64,000 nt of DNA, taken from positions 141,795,319 to 141,859,318 of the forward strand of contig NC_134707.1 in assembly GCF_043290135.1 (NCBI RefSeq), given 5' to 3'. This DNA comes from Rhipicephalus microplus (taxonomy: Eukaryota; Arthropoda; Arachnida; Ixodida; Ixodidae). The stretch's first letter is position 1; the number at the start of each line of letters is the position of its first letter. The position numbers and the translations under genes were made by a program. Positions 39,594 to 53,439 of the stretch are shown here, piece by piece. The notes under the pieces were generated by a model, which had not been told where the DNA came from, did no database searches, and was given only the letters and a program-made list of their open reading frames with translations.

Positions 39594-42445
39594 ATGGCTT
39601 CCGTACTAAAACCAGATCAATTGCACTCTTTTCTGAATGGATTTCATTCCATTATTCACTTTAATGCAAGAAGTCTTCATAAACGGTTTGACATCATTGA
39701 CGGTTTCCTCACTTCACTTTCTTGTTCATTTTCAATGATTGCCATCACTGAAACTTGGTTGTCTGACGATGACAAAAATCTATATTGCTTTCATAACTTT
39801 AATTCTGAATACTGCAACAGAATAACCAGTAATTACGGTGGTGCTGCCATATTTGTTTCTTCTGGAATAGCTTATCGAAGAAGACATGACCTATTCTTAA
39901 CCGTTGATAACTGTGAGTCTGTTTGGGTTGAAATAGATAACTGCTTTTTGACTGGTGACAATAAGAACCTCATATTTGGTTGTGTTTACCGTTCTCCTTC
40001 ATCACCAATTAGTGATTTCTGTACTAATCTCGACCATATTTTGCATAAAATTTCAATAGAAAATAAAAATGTTGTCATAATGGGTGATTTCAACATTAAC
40101 TTACTAGATGATGGATCACCCATCTGTATCAACTATACTAGTCTGCTTCATGGTTACGGATATGATTGCCTGATTGACGCTCCCACGCGTGAAGATTTTT
40201 CAGGCTCATGTACACTCATCGATCATGCTCTCTCTAATTTACTAGACCCACCAGAGGCAAAAGTTTTACACATTGACATCAGTGATCATTACCCCATCAT
40301 CCTACGCTTCAATACTAATGCTCGACCGCATTCCTTTTCTCACACAAGATATGTGCTGGACAAAGAAAGTTTTAAAACGGCTGTTGCTAACACTAACTGG
40401 ACTGAAATTAAGTCAATAATCAACCCACAGAAAGCTTTTTCTAAATTTCTTTCACTGATTTCAACGCATTTAATGAAATTCACTTTCAAAACAAAATGTA
40501 AAAAAATCATCGCTTTCTCTCATAATCCATGGCTTTCGCAACAGCTATTAACAGAAATGCGCAAACGAGATAACTTGTATAGAAAAACTAAAAAACAACC
40601 TTTTAATAAGAACTTAAGTGCCCGATATAAAATCTTCTGCAATGCTCTTAACTACAAACTTAAAACTGCCAAAAGACTTTATTTTGAAGAAAGAATCCAA
40701 CATGCTTCTAGCACTAAAAAGAAATGGGAGATTGTGAACTCTTTTTTAAACAGGAACTCGAGACAAGACGAGGTACGTCGAATTATAATTGATGGAGTAG
40801 AATATGATTCCCCTTCAGAAGTAGCTGAGGCTTTTAGCAACTTCTTCTTCCCTGATAATACCAATTCTCCTACAGAAAGCATTAATACTTCTCGCTTACC
40901 CCACTCATTCTTTTTATTTCCTACAATACCGGATGAAATAACTGATGTTATTCGTAATTTAAAAATGACTAGTGCTGGCATAGATGAGATCCATCCTGCT
41001 AACATAAAATCTATTGTGCATATAATATCAGACATTCTTTCATTTATTGTTAATTTGATGTTCAAGAATGGTGTATTCCCTTATGAATTGAAGCGTGGCA
41101 AAGTTATCCCTGTTTTTAAAAAGGGGGATAAATCATTACTAAACAACTACCGTCCTATTTGTATTTTACCATTCCTTGGAAAAGTGGTTGAGAAACTCAT
41201 TGAGACACGACTAACTAAATATCTTTCCAAGTTTAACATTATCTCTTCCTCTCAGTTTGGTTTTCGCCATGGCTACTCAACAGAGATGGCGCTTATCCAT
41301 CTTACTGATCAGATAAAATAATTAATAGACGAAGGATGCCTAGTTGCCTCAATATTCATCGATCTAACAAAAGCATTTGACAGCATAAATCATAATATTC
41401 TGTTCACTAAACTGGAGTCCATTGGCATTTGCGGCCCTGCTCTTTCATTACTAAAAAGCTACTTACACAACAGAGTTCAAGTTGTTTCTATTTCCAACGT
41501 CTATTCCCGACAGCGAACCACTAACATTGGTGTGCCCCAAGGCTCCATTTTGGGGCCACTTCTGTTTTTGATTTATATTAATGATTTGCCCAAGTGTCTG
41601 TCTTCATCACAATGCATTTTGTACGCCGACGATACCACCATATTCACCTCTCATAAAGACATCTCATCTCTTGTAACCATTTTGAATGCTGACTTAGAAA
41701 GTATTTTCAAATGGTGTAATACTAATATGTTGTCTATTAATGCTTCTAAAACCAAGTTTGTTGTTTTCACCTCACACCAGCGGAATGTAACATCAGCACC
41801 TAATATTACTTTTGGCCCCCACTCTATCTCTCCTTGCTCATTTTCTTCCTTCCTTGGCATCCTTCTAGATTGCAATTTAAAATATCAGAGACATATTGCT
41901 CACATAAAAAAAAATTAGCATATGGTATAAGAGTCTTGGTCAAAACGCGCCCGTACTTCTCACGCAGCACATTACTATCCCTCTATCACTCTTTCGTACA
42001 TTCTCATTTTACCTACGGTATAACATGTTGGGGCAATACTTACAATACTCACATTTCGTCTCTTCAAATCGTCCAAAATCATGCTATTCGACTAATTACA
42101 TCCAGCCCACGTTTTTCTAATGCTAAATCTTTACTACATGAAAATAACATCCTTACTCTCACTGAACTTACTAAATTCAACCTTGGCATTTTTTTCTACA
42201 GACTTCTTAATAATCAACTTCCCCCTACCATTTTCCCGTCTTCTGATCTTGTTATTTATAGTAATACCCGATTTGCACTAAACAACAACTTCCTTCTACC
42301 CAGTATACGTACTAATTATGGCAAACAAACTGTTAAATTCACTTCTATCTCATTGTGGAATACTCTTCCACTTAACATAAAATCTATCAGTTCATTTCAT
42401 CAATTTAAGAAACACTATAAATTGTATTTGCTTCATGCGGACTAA
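39594..42445 (+). pseudogene. LINE ORF2: AP-type endonuclease plus reverse transcriptase, internal stop and frameshift (copy 2)
   Basis: Copy of the ORF2 at 28027-30879 with the same TAA (41319-41321). It has a second lesion: the A-run at 41906-41914 has 9 A instead of 10, so the frame after the YADD region hits TAG at 41916-41918. The remaining 3' part stays open in another frame to 42445. Substitutions relative to copy 1 are Glu to Asp at codon 173 just after the GDFNIN motif, Met to Leu in S-M-WNTLP, and Gln to His in the last 12 residues. The endonuclease and YADD motifs are otherwise unchanged. This copy is more decayed, as expected of a non-functional duplicate; the A-run change could also be an assembly error. 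Confidence 0.92.
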
Positions 42446-42707
42446 CCATAAGACTTACTGCTTGTTTTATTTGACGTATGCTTTTGTTTGGTCTGTTTTT
42501 TGTATTTCTTTTTATTTGTTTTTTTTATTTCCTTTATTATTTAGTTTTGTATATTGATTGTTAAACTGTTCTATCGCTTTTTTTTTTTTTTTGTACTTCA
42601 CACCTTTATTTTTTTTTTTTCTATTTTTTATGCGTTCAGTTGTACGCTTTGATTTATACTTACGCTCCTGTTGCTTAAATGTGTTTAATAACTCATTGCA
42701 TTTGTAC

Positions 42708-42746
42708 AGGAGGTCCCGATACAGTCACTTGACTATGGGACCTCCT
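42708..42746 (+). other. 3' UTR stem-loop of LINE copy 2
   Basis: Same perfect 10-bp stem (42708-42717 with 42737-42746) and 19-nt loop as in copy 1, unchanged after duplication. Confidence 0.8.
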
Positions 42747-42798
42747 TCTGTATACTAAATTCCTGTCACTTGTACCGAATTTTATTAATAAAAAAATT

Positions 42799-42816
42799 TT
42801 CTGATTCTGATTCTGA
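42799..42816 (+). repeat. (TTCTGA)3 terminal repeat of LINE copy 2
   Basis: Same three TTCTGA units as in copy 1, with no change in repeat number, consistent with recent duplication by recombination and not a second insertion, where the count often varies. Confidence 0.85.
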
Positions 42817-45800
42817 TACAAACTCTGCAACTAGAAACTCCGCAACTAGAAACTCCACAGCTAGAAACTCCACAACTTGAAACACCACATCTAGAAACTC
42901 CGCAACAACAAACTCTGCAACCAGAAACTCCACAACTAGAATTTCCACAGCTAGAGACTCAACAACTAGAGGCTCCTCAACTAAAAGCTCCACAACTAGA
43001 AACTCCATAACTAGAAACTCCGCAACTTGAAACCCGACAACTAGAAACTCAACAACTAGAAACTCCACACCTATAAATTCCTCAACTTGAAACTCCACAA
43101 CTAAAACTCCACAACTAGAAACTCCACAACTAGAAACTCCGCCACTAGAAACTCCCCAACTAGAAACTCCACAACTAGATTCTCCACAACTACAAATTCC
43201 ACAACTAGAAACTCCACAACTTGAGACTTCGCAACAAGAAACTTGGCAACTAGAATCTCCACAACTAGAAACTCTGCAACTAGAAACTCCGCAACTACAA
43301 ACTCCGCAACTAGAAACTTCACAACTATAAACTCCACAACTTGAGAGTTCGCAACTAGAAACCCCACAACTAGAAACTCCACAACTAGAGACTGCACAAC
43401 TAGAGACTTTCCATTTAGAAACTCCTCAGATAGAAACTACGCAACTAGAAACTCCACGACTAGAGATTCCATAAGTAGAAACTCCACAGCTAAAATTTTC
43501 ACAACTACAAACCCCACAACTAGAAACTCCACAACTAGAAACTCTGCAAATAGAAAAAGTACAACAAGGAACTCGAAAACTAAAACTCCAACGAGAAACT
43601 CTACAACTAGAAACTTCACAACTAGAAACTCCACAAATAGACACTCCAAAACTAGAAACTCCACAACTAGAGACTCCACAACTAGGAACTCCAAAATTGA
43701 GACTCCACAACTAGAAACTACACAGATTAAAATTCCACAACTAGAAACTCCACAACTGGAAACTCTGCAACTAGAAACTCTGCAACTAGAAACTTTACAG
43801 CTAGAAACTCCACAACTTGAGACTTCGCAAATAAAAACTCGTCAACTGGAAACTCAGCCACTAGAAACTCCACAGCTAGAAACTCCACAACTAGAAACTC
43901 CACAACTTGAAACCCAACAAATAGATACTCCACAACTACAGACTCGACAACTTGAAACACCACAACTAGATACTCCACAATTACAAATTCCGCAACTAGA
44001 AACTCCACAACTTGAGAGTTCGCAACTAGAAACGCCACAACTAGAAACTCCACAACTAGAGACTGCACAACTAGAGACTTTCCGTTTAGAAACTCCTCAG
44101 ATAGAAACTACGCAACTAGAAACTCCACGACTAGAGATTCCATAAGTAGAAACTCCACAGCTAAAATTTTCACAACTACAAACCCCACAACTAGAAACTC
44201 CACAACTAGAAACTCTGCAAATAGAAAAAGTACAACAAGGAACTCGAAAACTAAAACTCCAACGAGAAACTCTACAACTAGAAACTTCACAACTAGAAAC
44301 TCCACAAATAGACACTCCACAACTAGAGACTCCACAACTAGAGACTCCACAACTAGGAACTCCAAAATTGAGACTCCACAACTAGAAACTACACAGAATA
44401 AAATTCCACAACTAGAAACTCCACAACTGGAAACTCCGCAACTAGAAACTCTGCAACTAGAAACTTTACAGCTAGAAACTCCACAACTTGAGACTTCGCA
44501 AATAGAAACTCGTCAACTGGAAACTCAGCCACTAGAAACTCCACAGCTAGAAACTCCACAACTAGAAACTCCACAACTTGAAACCCAACAAATAGATACT
44601 CCACAACTACAGACTCGACAACTTGAAACACCACAACTAGATACTCCACAATTACAAATTCCGCAACTAGAAACTCCACAACTAGAAACTCCTCAACTAG
44701 AAACTCCCCACTAGAAACTTCACAACTAGAATCTCTGCAACTAGAAACTCCGCAACTAGAAACTCTGCAACTAGAAACTCCGCAACTAGAAACTCCCCAG
44801 CTAGAAAGCCCACAAATATAAACTTCACAACTAGCAACTCAACAACTAGAGACTGCACAAATAGAGACTCCGCCACTAGAAACTCCACAGCTAGTAACTC
44901 CGCAACTACAAACTCTGCAACTAGAAACTCCGCAACTAGAAACTCCACAGCTAGAAACTCCACAACTTCAAACACCACAACTAGATACTCCACAACTACA
45001 AATTCCACAACTAGAAACTCCACAACTAGAAACTCCACAGCTGCAAACTCCACAACTAGAAACTCCACAACTTGAGAGTTCGCAACTAGAAACCCCACAA
45101 CTAGAAACTCCACAACTAGAGACTCCACAACTAGAAACTCCACCACTAGAAACTCAGCAACTACGAACCTCACAACTAGAAACTCAACAACTGGAAACTC
45201 CGCAACTAGAAAATCCACAACTACAAACTTCACAACTAGGAACTCCCCAACAAAAATCTCCACAACTAGAAACTCCAAAACTAGAAACTGCACAACTAGA
45301 GACTGCACAACTAGAGACTTTGCATTTAGAAACTCCTCAGATAGAAACTACACAACTAGAAACTCCACGATTAGAGATTCCATAAGTAGAAACTCCACAG
45401 CTAAATTTTTCACAACTACAAACCCCACAACTAGAAACTCCACAACTAGAAACTCTGCAAATAGAAAATCTACAACAAGGAACTCGAAAACTAAAAACTC
45501 CAACGAGAAACTCTACAACTAGAAACTTCATAACTAGAAACTCCACAAATAGACACTCCACAACTAGAAACTCCACAAATAGAGACTCCACAACTAGCAA
45601 CTCCAAAATTGAGACTCCACAACTAGAAACTACACAGATTGAAATTCCACAACTAGAAACTCCACAACTGAAAACTCCGCAACTAGAAACTCTGCAACTA
45701 GAAACTTTACAGCTAGAAACTCCACAACTTGAGACTTCGCAATTAGAAACTCGTCAACTGGAAACTCAACCACTAGAAACTCCACAGCTAAAACTCCACA

Positions 45801-48800
45801 ACTAGAAACTCCACAACTTGAAACACCACAACTAGATACTCCACAATTACAAATTCCGCAACTAGAAACTCCACAACTAGAAACTCCTCAACTAGAAACT
45901 CCCCACTAGAAACTTCACAACTAGAATCTCTGCAACTAGAAACTCCGCAACTAGAAACTCAGCAACTAGAAACTCCGCAACTAGAAACTCCACAGCTAGA
46001 AAGCCCACAACTATAAACTTCACAACTTGAAACTCCGCCACTAGAAGCTCCACAACTAGAAAACTCCGCAACTACAAACTCTGCAACTAGAAACTCCGCA
46101 ACTAGAAACTCCACAGCTAGAAACTCCACAACTTGAAACACCACATCTAGAAACTCCGCAACAACAAACTCTGCAACCAGAAACTCCACAACTAGAATTT
46201 CCACAGCTAGAGACTCAACAACTAGAGGCTCCTCAACTAAAAGCTCCACAACTAGAAACTCCATAACTAGAAACTCCGCAACTTGAAACCCGACAACTAG
46301 AAACTCAACAACTAGAAACTCCACACCTATAAATTCCTCAACTTGAAACTCCACAACTAAAACTCCACAACTAGAAACTCCACAACTAGAAACTCCGCCA
46401 CTAGAAACTCCCCAACTAGAAACTCCACAACTAGATTCTCCACAACTACAAATTCCACAACTAGAAACTCCACAACTTGAGACTTCGCAACAAGAAACTT
46501 GGCAACTAGAATCTCCACAACTAGAAACTCTGCAACTAGAAACTCCGCAACTACAAACTCCGCAACTAGAAACTCCACAGCTAGAAACTCCACAACTTGA
46601 GACTTCGCAAATAGAAACTCGTCAACTAGAAACTCAACAACTAGAAATTCCACAGCTGCAAACTCCACAACTAGAAACTCCACAACTTGAGAGTTCACAA
46701 CTAGAAACCCCACAACTAGAAACTCCACAACTAGAGACTCCACAACTAGAAACTCCACCACTAGAAACTCCACAACTACGAACCTCACAACTATAAACTC
46801 AACAACTAGAAACTCCGCAACTGGAAACTGTGCAACTAGAAACTCCGCAACTGGAAACTCCACAGCTAGAAACCCCACAACTATAAACTTCACAACTAGC
46901 AACTCAACAACTTGAGGCTTCGCAAATAGAAACTCGTACACTAGAAACTCAACAACTAGAAACTCCACAGCTAGAAACTCCACAACTAGAAACTCCACAA
47001 CTTGAGAGTTCGCAACTAGAAACCCCACAACTAGAAACTCCACAACTAGAAACTCCTCAACTAGAAACTCCCCACTAGAAACTTCACAGCTAGAATCTCT
47101 GCAACTAGAAACTCCGCAACTAGAAACTCAGCAACTAGAAACTCCGCAACTAGAAACTCCACAGCTAGAAAGCCCACAACTATAAACTTCACAACTTGAA
47201 ACTCCGCCACTAGAAGCTCCACAACTAGAAAACTCCGCAACTACAAACTCTGCAACTAGAAACTCCGCCACTAGAAACTCCACAGCTAGAAACTCCACAA
47301 CTTGAAACACCACATCTAGAAACTCCACAACAAACTCTGCAACCAGAAACTCCACAACTAGAATTTCCACTGCTAGAGACTCAACAACTAGAGGCTCCTC
47401 AACTAAAAGCTCCACAACTAGAAACTCCATAACTAGAAACTCCGCAACTTGAAACCCGACAACTAGAAACTCAACAACTAGAAACTCCACACCTATAAAT
47501 TCCTCAACTTGAAACTCCACAACTAAAACTCCACAACTAGAAACTCCACAACTAGAAACTCCGCAACTAGAAACTCCCCAACTAGAAACTCCACAACTAG
47601 ATTCTCCACAACTACAAATTCCACAGCTAGAAACTCCACAACTTGAGACTTCGCAAATAGAAACTCGTCAACTAGAAACGCAACAACTAGAAATTCCACA
47701 GCTGCAAACTCCACAACTAGAAACTCCACAACTTGAGAGTTCGCAACTAGAAACCCCACAACTAGAAACTCCACAACTAGAGACTCCACAACTAGAAACT
47801 CCACCACTAGAAACTCCACAACTACGAACCTCACAACTAGAAACTCAACAACTAGAAACTCCGCAACTGGAAACTGTGCAACTAGAAACTCCGCAACTGG
47901 AAACTCCACAGCTAGAAACCCCACAACTATAAACTTCACAACTAGCAACTCAACAACTAGAGACTGCACAACTAGAGACTCCGCAACTAGAAACTCCACA
48001 GCTAGTAACTCCGCAACTAGAAACTCCACAACTTGAAACTCCTCAACTAGAATCTCCACAACTAGAAAACTCCGCAACAAGAAACTCTACAACTAGAAAC
48101 TCCGCAACTACAAACTCCGCAACTAGAAACTCCACAGCTAGAAACTCCACAACTTGAGGCTTCGCAAATAGAAACTCGTCAACTAGAAACTCAACAACTA
48201 GAAACTCCACAGCTAGAAACTCCACAACTAGAAACTCCACAACTTGAGAGTTCGCAACTAGAAACCCCACAACTAGAAACTCCACAACTAGAAATTCCGC
48301 AACTACAAACTCCGCTACTACAAACTCCACAGCTAGAAACACAACTTGAGACTTCGCAATTAGAAACTCGTCAACTAGAAACTCAACAACTAGAAACTCC
48401 ACCACTAGAAGTTCCACAACTACGAACCTCACAACTAGAAACTCAACAACTAGAAACTCCGCAACTAGAAACTGTGCAACTAGAAACTCCGCAACTAGAA
48501 ACTCCACAGCTAGAAACCCCACAACTATAAACTTCACAACTAGCAACTCCACAACTAGAGACTGCACAACTAGAGACTCCCCACTAGAAACTTCACAACT
48601 AGAATCTCTGCAACTAGAAACTCCGCAACTAGAAACTCTGCAACTAGAAACTCCGCAACTAGAAACTCCCCAGCAAGAAAGCCCACAAATATAAACTTCA
48701 CAACTAGCAACTCAACAACTAGAGACTGCACAACTAGAGACTCCGCCACTAGAAACTCCACAGCTAGTAACTCCGCAACTACAAACTCTGCAACTAGAAA

Positions 48801-50259
48801 CTCCGCAACTAGAAACTCCACAGCTAGAAACTCCACAACTTCAAACACCACAACTAGATACTCCACAACTACAAATTCCACAACTAGAAACTCCACAGCT
48901 GCAAACTCCACAACTAGAAACTCCACAACTTGAGAGTTCGCAACTAGAAACTCCACAACTAGAAACTCCACAACTAGAGACTCCACAACTAGAAACTCCA
49001 CCACTAGAAACTCAACAACTACGAACCTCACAACTAGAAACTCAACAACTAGAAACTCCGCAACTAGAAAATCCACAACTACAAACTTCACAACTAGAAA
49101 CTCACCAACAAAAATCTCCACAACTAGAAACTCCAAAACTAGAAACTGCACAACTAGAGACTGCACAACTAGAGACTTTGCATTTAGAAACTCCTCAGAT
49201 AGAAACTACACAACTAGAAACTCCACGACTAGAGATTCCATAAGTAGAAACTCCACAGCTAAATTTTCCACAACTACAAACCCCACAACTAGAAACTCCA
49301 CAACTAGAAACTCTGCAAATAGAAAATCTACAACAAGGAACTCGAAAACTAAAAACTCCAACGAGAAACTCTACAACTAGAAACTTCATAACTAGAAACT
49401 CCACAAATAGACACTCCACAACTAGAAACTCCACAAATAGAGACTCCACAACTAGGAACTCCAAAATTGAGACTCCACAACTAGAAACTACACAGATTGA
49501 AATTCCACAACTAGAAACTCCACAACTGGAAACTCCGCAACTAGAAACTCTGCAACTAGAAACTTTACAGCTAGAAACTCCACAACTTGAGACTTCGCAA
49601 TTAGAAACTCGTCAACTGGAAACTCAACCACTAGAAACTCCACAGCTAAAACTCCACAACTAGAAACTCCACAACTTGAAACCCAACAATTAGATACTCC
49701 ACAACTACAGACTCCACAACTTGAAACACCACAACTAGATACTCCACAATTACAAATTCCGCAACTAGAAACTCCACAACTAGAAACTCCTCAACTAGAA
49801 ACTCCCCACTAGAAACTTCACAACTAGAATCTCTGCAACTAGAAACTCCGCAACTAGAAACTCAGCAACTAGAAACTCCGCAACTAGAAACTCCACAGCT
49901 AGAAAGCCCACAACTATAAACTTCACAACTTGAAACTCCGCCACTAGAAGCTCCACAACTAGAAAACTCCGCAACTACAAACTCTGCAACTAGAAACTCC
50001 GCAACTAGAAACTCCACAGCTAGAAACTCCACAACTTGAAACACCACATCTAGAAACTCCGCAACAACAAACTCTGCAACCAGAAACTCCACAACTAGAA
50101 TTTCCACAGCTAGAGACTCAACAACGAGAGGCTCCTCAACTAAAAGCTCCACAACTAGAAACTCCATAACTAGAAACTCCGCAACTTGAAACCCGACAAC
50201 TAGAAACTCAACAACTAGAAACTCCACACCTATAAATTCCTCAACTTGAAACTCCACAA

Positions 50260-53200
50260 CTAAAACTCCACAACTAGAAACTCCACAACTAGAAACTCCG
50301 CAACTAGAAACTCCCCAACTAGAAACTCCACAACTAGATTCTCCACAACTACAAATTCCACAACTAGAAACTCCACAACTTGAGACTTCGCAACAAGAAA
50401 CTTGGCAACTAGAATCTCCACAACTAGGAACTCTGCAATTAGAAACTCCGCAACTACAAACTCCGCAACTAGAAACTCCACAGCTAGAAACTCCACAACT
50501 TGAGACTTCGCAAATAGAAACTCGTCAACTAGAAACGCAACAACTAGAAATTCCACAGCTGCAAACTCCACAACTAGAAACTCCACAACTTGAGAGTTCG
50601 CAACTAGAAACCCCACAACTAGAAACTCCACAACTAGAGACTCCACAACTAGAAACTCCACCACTAGAAACTCCACAACTACGAACCTCACAACTAGAAA
50701 CTCCGCAACTGGAAACTGTGCAACTAGAAACTCCGCAACTGGAAACTCCACAGCTAGAAACCCCACAACTATAAACTTCACAACTAGCAACTCAACAACT
50801 AGAGACTGCACAACTAGAGACTCCGCAACTAGAAACTCCACAGCTAGTAACTCCGCAACTAGAAACTCCGCAACTAGAAACTTCACAGCTAGAAAGCCCA
50901 CAAATATAAACTTCACAACTAGCAACTCAACAACTAGAGACTGCACAACTAGAGACTCCGCCACTAGAAACTCCACAGCTAGTAACTCCGCAACTAGAAA
51001 CTCCACAGCTAGAGACTCCACAACTTGAAACACCACATCTAGAAACTCCGCAACAACAAACTCTGCAACCAGAAACTCCACAACTAGAATTTGCACAGCT
51101 GGAGACTCAACAACTAGAGGCTCCTCAACTAAAAGCTCCACAACTAGAAACTCCATAACTAGAAACTCCGCAACTTGAAACCCGACAACTAGAAACTCAA
51201 CAACTAGAAACTCCACACCTATAAATTCCTCAACTTGAAACTCCACAACTAAAACTCCACAACTAGAAACTCCACAACTAGAAACTCCGCAACTAGAAAC
51301 TCCCCAACTAGAAACTCCACAACTACAAATTCCACAACTAGAAACTCCACAACTTGAGACTTCGCAACAAGAAACTTGGCAACTAGAATCTCCACAACTA
51401 GAAACTCTGCAACTAGAAACTCCGCAACTACAAACTCCGCAACTAGAAACTCCACAGCTAGAAACTCCACAACTGGAGACTTCGCAAATAGAAACTCGTC
51501 AACTAGAAACTCAACAAATAGAAATTCCACAGCTGCAAACTCCACAACTAGAAACTCCACAACTTGAGAGTTCGCAACTAAAAACCCCAAAACTAGAAAC
51601 TCCACAACTAGAAACTCCACAACTAGAGACTGCACAACTAGAGACTTTCCATTTAGAAACTCCTCAGATAGAAACTACGCAACTAGAAACTCCACGACTA
51701 GAGATTCCATAAGTAGAAACTCCACAGCTAAAATTTTCACAACTACAAACCCCACAACTAGAAACTCCACAACTAGAAACTCCACAACTAGAAACTCCGC
51801 AACTAGAAACTCCACAGCTAGAAACTCCACAACTTGAGACTTCGCAACAAGAAACTTGGCAACTAGAATCTCCACAACTAGAAACTCTGCAACTAGAAAC
51901 TCCGCAACTACAAACTCCACAACTAGAAACTCCACAGCTAGAAACTCCACAACTTGAGACTTCGCAAATAGAAACTCGTCAACTAGAAACTCAACAACTA
52001 GAAACTCCACAGGTAGAAACTCCACAACTAGAAACTCCACAACTTGAGAGTTCGCAACTAGAAACCCCACAACAACAAACTCCACAACTAGAGACTGCAC
52101 AACTAGAAACTCCACCACTAAAAACTCCACAACTACGAACCTCACAACTAGAAACTCAACAACTAGAAACTCCGCAAGTGGAAACTGTGCAACTAGAAAC
52201 TCCGCAACTAGAAACTCCACAGCTAGAAACCCCACAACTATAAACTTCACAACTAGCAACTCAACAACTAGAGACTGCACAACTAGAGACTCCGCAACTA
52301 GAAACTCCACAGCTAGTAACTCCGCAACTAGAAACTCCACAACTTGAAACTCCGCCACTAGAATCTCCACAACTAGAAAACTCCGCAACTAGAAACTCTG
52401 CAACTAGAAACTCCGCAACTACAAACTCCGCAACTAGAAACTCCACAGCTAGAAACTCCACAACTTGAGACTTCGCAAATAGAAACTCGTCAACTAGAAA
52501 CTCAACAACTACAAACTCCACAGCTAGAAACTCCGCAACTAGAAACTCCACAGCTAGAAACTCCACAACTTGAGACTTCGCAACAAGAAACTCGGCAACT
52601 AGAATCTCCACAAGTAGAAACTCTGCAACTAGAAACTCCACAACTAGAAACTCCACAACTTGAGAGCTCACCACTAGAAACTCCACAACTAGAAACTCCA
52701 CAACTAGAGACTCCACAACTAGAAACTCCACCACTAGAAATTCCACAACTACAAACCTCACAACTTGAAACTCCACAACTACAAACTCCGACACTGGAAA
52801 CTCCACAGCCAGAAACTCTACAACTAGAAAAACCACTTCTAGAAACTCCGCAACAACAAACTCTGCAACTAGAAACTCCACAACTAGAATTTCCACAGCT
52901 AGAGACTCAACAACTAGAGACTCCTCAACTAAAAGCTCCACAACTAGACACTCCACAACTAGAAACTTCGCAACTAGAAACCCGACAACTAGATACTCCA
53001 CAATTACAAATTCCGCAACTAGAAACTCCACAACTAGAAACTCTGCAACTAGAAACTCCGCAACTAGAAACTCCACAGCTAGAAACCCCACAACTATAAA
53101 CTTCACAACTTGAAACTCAGCCACTAGAAGCTCCACAAATAGAAAACTCCGCAACTACAAACTCTGCAACTAGAAACTCCGCAACTAGAAACTCCACAGC

Positions 53201-53439
53201 TAGAAACTCCACAATTTGAAACACCACATCTAGAAACTCCGCAACAACAAACTCTGCAACCAGAAACTCCACAACTAGAATTTCCACAGCTAGAGACTCA
53301 ACAACTAGAGGCTCCTCAACTAAAAGCTCCACAACTAGAAACTCCATAACTAGAAACTCCGCAACTTGAAACCCGACAACTAGAAACTCAACAACTAGAA
53401 ACTCCACACCTATAAATTCCTCAACTTGAAACTCCACAA
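50260..53439 (+). repeat. 3,180-bp higher-order repeat, copy 1
   Basis: First of three tandem HOR copies with unit starts at 50260, 53440 and 55719. It matches the third copy at a constant offset of 5,459 bp over its full length, for example 51675/57134 and 52261/57720. The variant strings are nearly identical in all three copies. Confidence 0.86.

Larger units (their letters stand above)
39150..42816 (+). mobile_element. CR1/L2-type LINE, 5'-truncated, copy 2 (arose by duplication)
   Basis: A 3,667-bp copy of the element at 27583-31250, with the same truncation point, satellite flanks, TAC junction words (39147-39149 and 42817-42819) and internal stop. It is part of the tandem duplication and not a new insertion. 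It differs by a handful of substitutions and by a 1-bp contraction of an A-run (10 to 9, 41906-41914), which adds a frameshift in the reverse transcriptase C-terminal region. Confidence 0.93.
36929..48494 (+). repeat. Tandem segmental duplication of 11.57 kb, copy 2
   Basis: Direct tandem copy of 25362-36928. The offset is 11,567 up to the A-run at 41906-41914 and 11,566 afterwards, because this copy lost one A. The five LINE differences from copy 1 that I could find are E to D at ORF2 codon 173 (28545/40112), a silent change near 30653, two missense changes near 30787 and 30850, and the A-run indel. The duplication is therefore recent relative to the LINE insertion. Confidence 0.92.

Noticed and set aside
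27583..42816. Two independent LINE insertions at the same target
   Set aside because: Both copies share the same 5' truncation point, internal stop, TTCTGA count and several kilobases of satellite flank on each side. One insertion followed by tandem duplication explains all of this.
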